Below, piece after piece: positions 54,810 to 64,000 of a DNA stretch of 64,000 nt. Below the pieces are notes generated by a model. The model was not told the origin of the DNA. It saw nothing but the letters and a program-made list of their open reading frames with translations, and ran no database searches. The stretch comes from Arthrobacter sp. ov407 (GTDB lineage: Bacteria; Actinomycetota; Actinomycetes; Actinomycetales; Micrococcaceae), in contig NZ_FNGD01000007.1 of the NCBI RefSeq assembly GCF_900102895.1, forward strand, positions 124,001 through 188,000, given 5' to 3'. Within the stretch, counting starts at the first letter, position 1. Every line of letters starts with the position of its first letter. Made by a program: the position numbers and the translations under genes.

Positions 54810-55883
54810 CTAGCGCCGGCTCGGGTGCATGGCCAGCAGCCGGTTGATGCGGGCGGCCCAGAAGGGCCCCTCGTAGAGGAAAGCCGTGTAGCCTTGGACG
54901 AGGGTGGCGCCGGCGTCCAGCCGTTCCTGCACATCCTGCGCTGTTTCGACGCCGCCCACCGAGACTAGGGTCAAGGCCCCGCCTGTCACGGACTTGAGCC
55001 GCGCCAGGACGTCCAGGGACCGTTTCTTCAGCGGCGCTCCGGAAAGACCTCCGGCCCCGCACGCTTCAACCTTGTCCGGGCTGGAGACGAGCCCGGTGCG
55101 GGCGATCGTGGTGTTTGTGGCGATAATGCCGTCCAGCTTAAGGTCCAGCGCCAGACGCGCGACGTCGTCGATGTCCTCATCGCTGAGGTCGGGCGCGATC
55201 TTGACCAGCAGGGGAACGTGGCGGCCCGCGGCCTTGTCCGCCTCCTCGCCCACTGCGGCCAGCAGCGGGCGCAGCGTCTCCACGTCCTGCAACAGCCGAA
55301 GGCCGGGTGTGTTGGGCGAGCTGACGTTCACCACCAGGTAGTCGGCGGCCGGCGCCAGGCTGCGCGCGCTGATGAGGTAATCGGACACCGCATCCTCGAG
55401 CCCAACCACCTTGCTCTTGCCGATGTTCACGCCGATCACGGGCCGCACGCCGGGCTGGTGGCGCTGCAGGGCGGCACGTGCGGACTTCAGGCGCGGGGCC
55501 ACCGCCGCGGCGCCGTCGTTGTTGAACCCCATGCGGTTAATGACGGCCCTGTCTTCCACGAGGCGGAACAGCCGCGGTGCCGGGTTCCCGGGCTGGGCCT
55601 GACCGGTGATGGTGCCGACTTCCACATGGCCGAAGCCGAGCTCGGTGAGCGCTTCGATGCCGTGACCCTCCTTATCGAAGCCGGCCGCAAGCCCGAACGG
55701 TGAGGGGAAGGTCAGGCCGAACGCCTGGGTCTGCAGGGACGCCGCGGGTGCGGTGAACTTCTGCAGCAGCCGCCCGGCACCGCAGCTGTGGGCGAGCCGG
55801 ATGGCCTTGAAACCGATCTTGTGGGCGCGTTCGGCGTCCATCCACGAGAAGGCCAGCCGGAAGAATGTGGGATATGCGCGCAT
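54810..55883 (-). CDS. pyrD: Dihydroorotate dehydrogenase (quinone), class 2
   Basis: The 357-residue enzyme oxidises dihydroorotate to orotate with quinone as acceptor. The N-terminal amphipathic helix ([26 protein letters not shown]) is the membrane-binding module of class 2. [15 protein letters not shown] holds the catalytic Ser, [11 protein letters not shown] and [24 protein letters not shown] are FMN/phosphate contacts. The gene stands alone with a terminator after it. Confidence 0.96.
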   Translation of the reverse strand: MRAYPTFFRLAFSWMDAERAHKIGFKAIRLAHSCGAGRLLQKFTAPAASLQTQAFGLTFPSPFGLAAGFDKEGHGIEALTELGFGHVEVGTITGQAQPGNPAPRLFRLVEDRAVINRMGFNNDGAAAVAPRLKSARAALQRHQPGVRPVIGVNIGKSKVVGLEDAVSDYLISARSLAPAADYLVVNVSSPNTPGLRLLQDVETLRPLLAAVGEEADKAAGRHVPLLVKIAPDLSDEDIDDVARLALDLKLDGIIATNTTIARTGLVSSPDKVEACGAGGLSGAPLKKRSLDVLARLKSVTGGALTLVSVGGVETAQDVQERLDAGATLVQGYTAFLYEGPFWAARINRLLAMHPSRR

Positions 55884-56010
55884 GCCTCTAGTTTTCCGGT
55901 TCGGGCCGCGCAGACCAAACCAGCACGCGCGCCGGCTGCGGTTGTGACTGCGGCGCCGCGCGCCCTGGGCCGGGCGGCCGAAGAGCGCCGGGGCGAGTTA
56001 GCATGAAGCC

Positions 56011-57705
56011 ATGACCAGCAATGATGGTGTCGGAACGGGCGGCCGCGGGGCGCCGGGGCGCGGGATCGAGGCCGATGTCGTGGTGGTCGGGGCGGGCCTG
56101 GCCGGGCTCGTCGCGGCAGCCCAAGCCTATGCCGCCGGCCGGCGGGTGGCGGTGCTCGATCAGGAACCCGAGGCCTCCGTCGGCGGCCAGGCGCACTGGT
56201 CCTTCGGCGGCCTGTTCCTTGTCAACTCCCCGGAACAGCGGCGGCTCGGGGTGCGGGACAGCGAAGAGCTGGCCCTCGCCGACTGGCACGCGTCCGCGGG
56301 GTTCGACAGGCCCGAGGACGCGCTGGCGAAAGAGTGGGCGGCGGCGTACGTGGACTTCGCCGCCGGCGAGAAACGTGCGTGGCTCACCTCGCTGGGCGTC
56401 CGGCTGTTTCCCTTGGTGCAGTGGGCCGAACGCGGCGGCTACGGCCCGGAGGGCCACGGCAACACTGTCCCGCGCTTCCATGTCGCATGGGGCACGGGAC
56501 CGGCCCTGGTGGCTCCCTTCCTTGCCAAACTGCGCGAGGGCGAAGCCACCGGGCGCGTATCCTTCCATTTCCGCCACCGCGCCCTTGAGCTCGTCAAGAC
56601 CGCGGGCCGGGTGAGCGGCGTGCGCGGCGAACTGCTCGAGGCCAGCCATGCGGGGCGGGGCGAAAGTTCGTCAAGGCGGCCGGCCGGCAGTTTCGAGGCC
56701 ACGGCCGCGGCCGTGGTGGTGACCAGCGGCGGGATCGGCGGCAACCACGATTCGGTCCGCAGGCAGTGGCCCGGCGGCGTGGCGCCGGAGCGGATGTTGA
56801 GCGGCGTGCCCGCTTCCGTGGACGGGGACTTCTTGCCGGCCGTGGCACGGGCCGGCGGCAGCCTCATCAACGGCGACCGGATGTGGCATTACCCGGAGGG
56901 CATCCACAACCATGCCCCGGTCTGGCCGCGGCACGGCATCCGGATCCTGCCCGGGCCGTCGGCCCTGTGGCTGGACGCAACGGGGCGGAAGCTCCCCCCT
57001 CCCCTGTTTCCCGGCTTCGATTCCCTCGGCGCCCTCCGCCACATCCTGGCCACTGGACACGCCCATTCATGGTTCGTCCTCAACCGGACCATCGCCCTGA
57101 AGGAGTTCGCGCTCTCCGGATCGGAGCAGAACCCGGATCTCACGGGCAAGGATGTCCGCCTGCTGGCCGCCAGGCTGAAGCCCGGTAGCGACACGCCGCT
57201 GCAACGGTTCCTGGACCACGGGGTCGACTTCCTGAAGGCGGAGAACCCCGCCGGGCTGGCCGGCCAAATGAACGACCTAACGGGCGGACAGCTCATTGAC
57301 CCCGCTGCCCTGGACCAGCTGGTCCGCGACCGGGACCGGCAGTTTTCCAGCGGGCTGGGCAAGGATCCGCAGCTGGCGGCCATCCGGGCCGCACGTCGTT
57401 TCGCCACCGACAAGATCATGCGCGTGGCGCCGCCCCACCGGCTGCTGGATCCGCGCCACGGTCCCCTACTTGCCGTCCGGCTCTCCGTCCTGACGCGCAA
57501 GAGCCTCGGCGGCCTGCACACGGATCTGCAGTCGCGGGTCCTCGACATCACCGGGCAGCCCGTACCTGGGCTGTTCGCCGCCGGTGAAGCCGCAGGGTTC
57601 GGCGGCGGCGGAATCCACGGCTACCGGGCACTCGAGGGGACATTCCTGGGCGGGTGCCTCTTCTCCGGACGTTCGGCGGGCCGCGCCGCGGCCTCCGCAG
57701 CATAG
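56011..57705 (+). CDS. FAD-dependent dehydrogenase (fumarate reductase/KstD-like flavoprotein)
   Basis: The 564-residue flavoprotein has the dinucleotide motif VVVGAGLAGLVAAAQAYAAGRRVAVLDQE, SVGGQAHWSFGGLFLV, and AAAVVVTSGGIGGNHDSVRRQWPG. It closes with GLFAAGEAAGFGGGGIHGYRALEGTFLGGCLFSGRSAG, which is typical of the succinate dehydrogenase/KstD superfamily. It is a soluble FAD enzyme of unknown substrate, often annotated as FAD-binding dehydrogenase. The hydrolase gene follows after 23 bases. Confidence 0.92.
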   Translation: MTSNDGVGTGGRGAPGRGIEADVVVVGAGLAGLVAAAQAYAAGRRVAVLDQEPEASVGGQAHWSFGGLFLVNSPEQRRLGVRDSEELALADWHASAGFDRPEDALAKEWAAAYVDFAAGEKRAWLTSLGVRLFPLVQWAERGGYGPEGHGNTVPRFHVAWGTGPALVAPFLAKLREGEATGRVSFHFRHRALELVKTAGRVSGVRGELLEASHAGRGESSSRRPAGSFEATAAAVVVTSGGIGGNHDSVRRQWPGGVAPERMLSGVPASVDGDFLPAVARAGGSLINGDRMWHYPEGIHNHAPVWPRHGIRILPGPSALWLDATGRKLPPPLFPGFDSLGALRHILATGHAHSWFVLNRTIALKEFALSGSEQNPDLTGKDVRLLAARLKPGSDTPLQRFLDHGVDFLKAENPAGLAGQMNDLTGGQLIDPAALDQLVRDRDRQFSSGLGKDPQLAAIRAARRFATDKIMRVAPPHRLLDPRHGPLLAVRLSVLTRKSLGGLHTDLQSRVLDITGQPVPGLFAAGEAAGFGGGGIHGYRALEGTFLGGCLFSGRSAGRAAASAA

Positions 57706-57728
57706 TCAGCAGCGCAGGAGGAAAGTCG

Positions 57729-58700
57729 ATGCAGTGGCGGACCGACATACTGGGGGATGATTTCCAGGCGTGCGCCTTCGAGGCCGCCGGCCCTGACGGC
57801 GTGCTGCGCACCGCCACCCTGATCCGCCATACCCCGCTCGGACCGGCACCATCCGCGCTGCCGGCCCGGGCCGTGCTGTTCCTGCACGGCTGGAGTGACT
57901 ACTTCTTCAACGAGGAACTCGCGGAATTCTGGGCCCGGCAGGGATTTGAGTTTTTCGCCCTCGACATGCACAACCACGGCCGCAGCCTGCGGCCGGGCAC
58001 CCACGGCGGCTACGTCGCGGACCTGGACAACTACGACGCCGAAATCACCGGAGCGATCGGCATCATCGGCTCGCTCCGGCCGGCCGGCGCGGCGCCGCAG
58101 CTGATACTCATGGGCCACTCCACCGGCGGCCTGATCGCGGCGCTGTGGGCCGACCGGCATCCGGGGGTGGCATCGCAGCTGGTCCTGGACAGCCCGTGGC
58201 TGGAGGTCCACGGCAGCCCAGCCCTGCGCCGGGCCGCGCGGACCATGGTGGAGCCGTTCGCCCGGTTCTGGCCAGAGTCGGTGATCCGGCTGCCCGAGCG
58301 TGCCTTCTACTGGCGCAGCATCAGCAGTTCTGCGGAGGGCGAATGGGCCCTGGACGATGCCTATCGCCCGCCGCATGCCTTTCCGGTCCGCGCCGGCTGG
58401 CTCAGCGCCGTGTTGAGCGGGCAGTCCAAGGTGGCGCGGGGCCTCAACATCGATGTGCCCATCCTCGTGCTGATTTCGGGCGCCAGCGCCAACGGGATGT
58501 TCTGGAAGGAATCCATGCGCCGCACGGACGCGGTCCTGGACGTGAACACGATCGCCCTTCGCGCGCTCAGCCTGGGCCGGACCGTCACGCTGGAGCGGAT
58601 TGACGGCGCCCTGCATGACGTCTTCCTCTCCGCGCCGAGGGTCCGTGCGGACGCCTATTCCCGGCTGTCCCGGTGGCTCAGGGCGTACGTGTTCGACTGA
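57729..58700 (+). CDS. Alpha/beta hydrolase (serine aminopeptidase S33 / lipase-like)
   Basis: The 323-residue protein has VLFLHGWSDYFFNEELAEFWARQGFEFFALDMHNHGRS, then the nucleophile elbow LILMGHSTGGLIAALWA, and a C-terminal DGALHDVFLSAP supplying the His. This resembles the monoglyceride-lipase/S33 type. GCAGGAGGAAAG stands before ATG 57729. It shares a transcript with the flavoprotein gene. Confidence 0.9.
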   Translation: MQWRTDILGDDFQACAFEAAGPDGVLRTATLIRHTPLGPAPSALPARAVLFLHGWSDYFFNEELAEFWARQGFEFFALDMHNHGRSLRPGTHGGYVADLDNYDAEITGAIGIIGSLRPAGAAPQLILMGHSTGGLIAALWADRHPGVASQLVLDSPWLEVHGSPALRRAARTMVEPFARFWPESVIRLPERAFYWRSISSSAEGEWALDDAYRPPHAFPVRAGWLSAVLSGQSKVARGLNIDVPILVLISGASANGMFWKESMRRTDAVLDVNTIALRALSLGRTVTLERIDGALHDVFLSAPRVRADAYSRLSRWLRAYVFD

Positions 58701-58778
58701 CGCGAACCACGACGGCGGCAGTGCCCCGCCTCCGGTACGCAGTTCCCCGCCTCCGGAGGCAGGGGTCCGGCAAGCGGC

Positions 58779-59648
58779 TCAGGCGCCCTGGTTGCCGGCG
58801 ACGGGAGCGGCGTCGACCGCGCCTCCGTAGCGGCGGTCCCGCTGGGCATAGATCTCGACGGCGTCCCACAGCGTCCGGCGGTCCACATCCGGCCACAGGG
58901 TGTCCATGAACACGAACTCGGCGTAGGCGGACTGCCACAGCATGAAGTTGGACAGCCGCTGCTCGCCGGAGCTGCGCAGGAACAGGTCAACGTCGGGCAG
59001 GTCCGGTTCGTCCAGGAACTTCTGGATGGTCCGTTCGGTGATGGCACCCGGCTTGAGCCGGCCCTGCGCCACTTCCTCCGCGATCGCGGCCACGGCGTCG
59101 GCAATCTCGGCCCGTCCGCCATAGTTGACGCACATGTTCAAGGTGCAGGTGCTGTTTCCGCGGGTGTAGTCCTCGGCCTCTTCGAGTTCGCGGATCACCG
59201 AGCCCCACAGTTTCGGACGCCGCCCGGACCAGCGGATACGGACCCCCCAGTCATCGAGCTGGTTCCGTTGACGGCGCAGCACGTCCTTGTTGAAGCCCAT
59301 CAGGAAGCGCACCTCTTCGGGGGACCGCCGCCAGTTCTCGGTGGAGAAGGCGTACACGCTGACATGCTCGATCCCCAGCTCGATCGCGCCGGCCATGACG
59401 TCCAGCAGGGCGGGCTCCCCCGCCTTGTGGCCCTCGATCCTCGGCAGGCCGCGCTGGTTCGCCCAGCGCCCGTTGCCGTCCATGACGATCGCCACGTGCC
59501 TCGGAATGAACTCCGCGGGAATCGCGGGCGGAACAGCGCCGGACGGATGCGGATAGGGAGCCACCACCGGGGTAGTCCGCCGCCGGACCTTGACCTGCTT
59601 CCCCTGGCTCTTCTCCAGGTTTCTTCCCAAGCTTCTTCCCAAGGCCAC
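58779..59648 (-). CDS. uppS: Isoprenyl transferase (undecaprenyl diphosphate synthase)
   Basis: The 289-residue cis-prenyltransferase has [19 protein letters not shown] (catalytic Asp), [30 protein letters not shown] and [25 protein letters not shown]. It makes the C50-C55 lipid carrier for cell wall synthesis. GTG 59648 begins right after the recO stop (59651-59653), so the two are translationally linked. The first 35 residues are basic and unlike the E. coli enzyme. Confidence 0.94.
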   Translation of the reverse strand: MALGRSLGRNLEKSQGKQVKVRRRTTPVVAPYPHPSGAVPPAIPAEFIPRHVAIVMDGNGRWANQRGLPRIEGHKAGEPALLDVMAGAIELGIEHVSVYAFSTENWRRSPEEVRFLMGFNKDVLRRQRNQLDDWGVRIRWSGRRPKLWGSVIRELEEAEDYTRGNSTCTLNMCVNYGGRAEIADAVAAIAEEVAQGRLKPGAITERTIQKFLDEPDLPDVDLFLRSSGEQRLSNFMLWQSAYAEFVFMDTLWPDVDRRTLWDAVEIYAQRDRRYGGAVDAAPVAGNQGA

Positions 59649-59650
59649 TT

Positions 59651-60418
59651 TTACGTTCGCTCCACATGTTTGAGGGATTTCAGGACTCGCTCCAGGTGCC
59701 ACTGAAGGTAGCTGGCCACCAGGCCGGCCGCTTCCCGGCGGTGAACGGACTCGGAGGCATCCGCCGTCGTCCAGTTCCCGGTGAGCAGGGCTCCAAGCAG
59801 GAGCACGGTTTCCGGGGCCGGCGCCGGGGACCCCGGCGGCCGGCACTCGGGGCAGACCATGCCGCCGAGCGGCACGGAAAAGGCCGTGTGGGGCCCGGGC
59901 GCACCGCACCGGGCGCAGTCGGTAAAGCTGGGCGCCCAGCCGCCGGTCGCGAGGGCGCGGAGGAGGTAGGAATCCAGAATGAGTTCGGAGGCATGGTCGC
60001 CCCGGCTCAGCGACGCGAGTGCACCAACCAGCAGGTTGTACTGGGCGGTTCCGGCTTCGCCGTCGACGTCCGTGAGCTTCTCCGCCGTCTCGGTCATGGC
60101 GGCCGCAACCGTGTAGCGGCCATAGTCCGCCGCGATGTTTCCGCCGTACGCGCCCTTGGCCACGGCCTGCGTGACGACGTCAAGCGTGCGCCCGGAAATC
60201 AGCTGGAGATCAGCCACCATGAACGGTTCCAGCCTGGCGCCGAACCGGCTGCTGGTGCGGCGCACGCCCTTCGCCACCGCACGGACCTGGCCGTGGTGCT
60301 TTGTCAGCAGGGTGATGATCCGGTCGGCCTCGCCCAACTTATGGGTGCGCAGTACGACGGCGTCATCACGGTAGGCGCGCGCTGCGAAGGATTGTTGGAC
60401 CACAGTTAATCTTCGCAT
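59651..60418 (-). CDS. recO: DNA repair protein RecO
   Basis: The 255-residue protein has the N-terminal OB fold ([45 protein letters not shown]). A helical C-terminal half carries the zinc finger [10 protein letters not shown]...VCPECR (four cysteines). It helps RecR load RecA. ATG 60418 is used; GTG 60403 is also common in relatives. It is the first gene of the recO-uppS pair. Confidence 0.95.
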   Translation of the reverse strand: MRRLTVVQQSFAARAYRDDAVVLRTHKLGEADRIITLLTKHHGQVRAVAKGVRRTSSRFGARLEPFMVADLQLISGRTLDVVTQAVAKGAYGGNIAADYGRYTVAAAMTETAEKLTDVDGEAGTAQYNLLVGALASLSRGDHASELILDSYLLRALATGGWAPSFTDCARCGAPGPHTAFSVPLGGMVCPECRPPGSPAPAPETVLLLGALLTGNWTTADASESVHRREAAGLVASYLQWHLERVLKSLKHVERT

Positions 60419-60484
60419 TGTCTTTGCGGAATCACGGCATGGGCAGCGCCGCCGAGGTAAAACGGTAAAACACTGCGGCAAAAT

Positions 60485-60516
60485 ACTGCGCCGCCGGAGT
60501 GTTCCGGCGGCGCAGT
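60485..60516. terminator. Hairpin terminator after leuA
   Basis: ACTGCGCCGCCGGA pairs with TCCGGCGGCGCAGT across a GTGT loop. On the minus strand the hairpin is followed by ATTTTGCC, a short T tract, so it can stop the leftward leuA transcript before recO. Confidence 0.8.
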
Positions 60517-60535
60517 GTGTCGGGTCAACTGTGTT

Positions 60536-60565
60536 TGCCGTGCCTGTGTCTGCCGTGCCTGTGTG
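60536..60565. repeat. Two 15-bp tandem repeats
   Basis: TGCCGTGCCTGTGTC (60536-60550) is followed directly by TGCCGTGCCTGTGTG (60551-60565), 14 of 15 bases identical; a third, decayed unit begins TGCCTTGC at 60566. They lie between the terminator and the leuA stop. Confidence 0.75.
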
Positions 60566-60598
60566 TGCCTTGCGGCGGACGCCGTGCCGGCGGACGAA

Positions 60599-62389
<1,791 letters not shown>

Positions 62390-62418
62390 CTAACTCCGCA
62401 GCGAGGGTGGGCCTTGCG

Positions 62419-62475
62419 CTAGATCGCGTCTGAGGCCTCGCCGCGGCAGCTAAGAAGGAGCAGTTCTGCGCGCAC
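62419..62475 (-). CDS. leuA leader peptide, 18 aa, four consecutive Leu codons
   Basis: GTG 62475 opens an 18-codon frame that reads VRAELLLLSCRGEASDAI and stops at TAG 62419-62421. The four Leu codons (CTG CTC CTT CTT) are consecutive. TACTGT lies 7 bases upstream of the GTG, so the mRNA may be leaderless. The segment 62436-62446 in the leader can pair with 62396-62406 downstream (10 of 11 bases), a candidate attenuation stem whose formation would depend on ribosome stalling at the Leu codons. Confidence 0.82.
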   Translation of the reverse strand: MRAELLLLSCRGEASDAI

Positions 62476-62591
62476 AATTTCACAGTAACACGGGTGCGTA
62501 AGATGAAGGAGCCAGACCACCGTAACGTCCACCATGCAGACCGTGCGCCGACAAACGCTGCGGCGCCGGACTGCCTCTCAAAGGAGCATCC

Positions 62592-64000
62592 GTGCCACTT
62601 TCGGGGATCGACCTGTCCACCATCGACGCCGGCGTCCGTCCGCAGGATGACCTGTACCAGCACGTGAATGGCGGCTGGCTCAACAGCACGGTCATTCCGG
62701 ACGACCGGCCGCTGGAGGGCACGTTTACTGCGCTGCGCGACGCTTCGGAGCTCGCCGTGAAGGAGATTATCGAGCGGGCCGCCGCGCGTGGCGCAGAGGC
62801 CACCGGCATCGAGCGGAAGATCGGGGACCTCTACAACAGCTTCATGGACGAAGCGGCGGTGGAAGCCAAGGGCCTGGACCCGCTCCGGGCCCGGCTGGCG
62901 GAGGTGTTTGCCACAACATCGGTGCCCGCACTCGTGGCGCTGGCCGGACGCCTGTTCCGCGCCGACGTCTCGGGGCTCTTCTACATCTACCCCGCCCCTG
63001 ACGCCGGAAACCCGGACCGGGTGCTGCTCTACACCGGCCAAGGGGGCCTCGGCCTGCCGGATGAATCGTATTACCGGGAAGAAAAGTTCGCCCCGATGGT
63101 CCAGGCCTACCGGGAGCACGTTCAGGCGATGCTGGGCCTCGCGGATGTGGCGGACGCGGAGGGCGCGGCCGGACGCGTGACGGCGCTGGAAACTTCGCTG
63201 GCCTCGCACCACTGGGACAACGTGACTTTGCGGAATCCGCAAAAGACGTACAACCTGAAATCCGCCGGGGAGGCCGCGGAACTGTTCCCGCTGCTGGCCG
63301 ACTGGTTCGACGCCGCCGGCATCGAGCCGGAGAAGCGGGCCGAGCTCGTGATGAGCACCCCCGATTTCTTCTCCGGCGCGGCCTCACTGCTGGCTACCGA
63401 ACCGCTGGCGACCTGGCAGGAATGGCTCGCCATGCGCGTCGTCAGCGCTGCCGCCCCGTACCTGTCCTCTGCGTTCGTGGACGCAAACTTCGCGTTCTAT
63501 GGCACCACCCTGAGCGGTACGCCGCGGATCAAGGACCGCTGGAAGCGCGGCGTCGCGGTGGTCGAGGCCGGCCTCGGTGAGGCGGTCGGCCAGATCTACG
63601 TCGCCGAACACTTCCCTGAAGGGAACAAGGCGCGCATGCAGACCCTTGTCGCCAACCTCATCGCGGCGTACCGGGACTCCATCACGGGGCTGGACTGGAT
63701 GGGCGAGGAAACGAAGCTCGAGGCCCTGAAGAAACTGGACACCTTCCGCGCCAAGATCGGGTACCCGGACAAGTGGATCGACTACTCCGCCGTCCAGGTC
63801 GATCCCACCGATCTGCTCGGGAACGTGGAGCGCGCGCACAGCGCCGACGTCGACCGCCACCTCGACGAGGTCGGCAAACCCGTGGACCGCGAGAAATGGC
63901 TCATGACCCCGCAGACGGTCAACGCCTACTACCACCCGCTGCTCAACGAGATCGTGTTCCCCGCCGCGATCCTGCAGCCTCCGTTCTTCACCGCCGACGC
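62592..64000 (+). CDS. M13-family metallopeptidase (partial)
   Basis: GTG 62592 after AAAGGAGC opens a frame with no stop before the window edge. The 470 visible residues are the N-terminal and central part of a PepO/neprilysin-like zinc endopeptidase. QDDLYQHVNGGWL, GLGLPDESYYRE, GTPRIKDRWKRGV, VNAYYHPLLNEIVFPAAILQPPFF lead up to the zinc motif HExxH, which lies beyond position 64000. The visible part is intact. It probably cleaves short peptides; no signal peptide is present, so it may be cytoplasmic. Confidence 0.94.
   Translation, partial: MPLSGIDLSTIDAGVRPQDDLYQHVNGGWLNSTVIPDDRPLEGTFTALRDASELAVKEIIERAAARGAEATGIERKIGDLYNSFMDEAAVEAKGLDPLRARLAEVFATTSVPALVALAGRLFRADVSGLFYIYPAPDAGNPDRVLLYTGQGGLGLPDESYYREEKFAPMVQAYREHVQAMLGLADVADAEGAAGRVTALETSLASHHWDNVTLRNPQKTYNLKSAGEAAELFPLLADWFDAAGIEPEKRAELVMSTPDFFSGAASLLATEPLATWQEWLAMRVVSAAAPYLSSAFVDANFAFYGTTLSGTPRIKDRWKRGVAVVEAGLGEAVGQIYVAEHFPEGNKARMQTLVANLIAAYRDSITGLDWMGEETKLEALKKLDTFRAKIGYPDKWIDYSAVQVDPTDLLGNVERAHSADVDRHLDEVGKPVDREKWLMTPQTVNAYYHPLLNEIVFPAAILQPPFFTAD

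Noticed and set aside
58724..58765. Repeated CCCCGCCTCCGG before uppS
   Set aside because: Two short copies in GC-rich sequence with an imperfect hairpin; could be a weak terminator but not distinct enough.

Overview
The window looks like a chromosome segment of a high-GC actinobacterium of the Arthrobacter/Pseudarthrobacter type (Micrococcaceae). The grounds are uniformly high GC, frequent GTG starts and leaderless-looking promoters, a trpD-ctaE-qcrCAB block with ctaCDF nearby, a DasR-like GntR regulator beside HPr, DUF3043 and DUF3054 proteins, and a HelR-type RNA polymerase-recycling ATPase. The assignment rests on gene content and protein resemblance only; no search was run.

Bases 1-18500 are accessory. 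They hold short-chain dehydrogenases, hydrolases, an LLM flavin oxidoreductase broken by two apparent single-base deletions, a 56-base pure C run, a YbdK-type carboxylate-amine ligase, a membrane-anchored ACT-domain protein, a DHA2 transporter, a VOC/55-residue protein/flavin disulfide reductase operon, and a three-gene set of sulfite-oxidase-like molybdoenzyme, ferredoxin-reductase-like protein and DUF6510 CxxC protein. A small P-loop kinase near 17.5 kb is also frameshifted.

Bases 18500-24000 are a stress and membrane island. A leftward operon (LEA-like helical protein, holin-like protein, DUF3618 protein, YihY/BrkB membrane protein) diverges from a MarR-type regulator, and four copies of a TAGTAAGCA box lie between them. 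GlsB/YeaQ, Hsp20 and a small conserved protein follow.

Bases 24000-42000 mix resistance-like and housekeeping accessory genes. These include a rifamycin-phosphotransferase-like dikinase (ATP-grasp first, phosphohistidine domain last), an S66 peptidase, and a helR gene preceded by a 19-bp element that matches the rifamycin-associated element exactly on the minus strand. Further along are a monocarboxylate-type SSS transporter with DUF3311, a berberine-bridge-type flavoenzyme, a cupredoxin lipoprotein with five 13-bp tandem repeats in its promoter, and a Fic protein with a palindromic operator.

Bases 42000-64000 are core genome: trpD, ctaE-qcrCAB, the DasR-like regulator and HPr sharing a dre-like operator, ctaC-ctaD-ctaF, erpA, an M20 dipeptidase, DUF3043, pyrD, a flavoprotein dehydrogenase and hydrolase pair, uppS, recO and leuA. 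leuA carries a previously unlisted 18-residue leader peptide with four consecutive Leu codons. An M13 peptidase is cut by the window end. Many transcription units end in long perfect hairpins.
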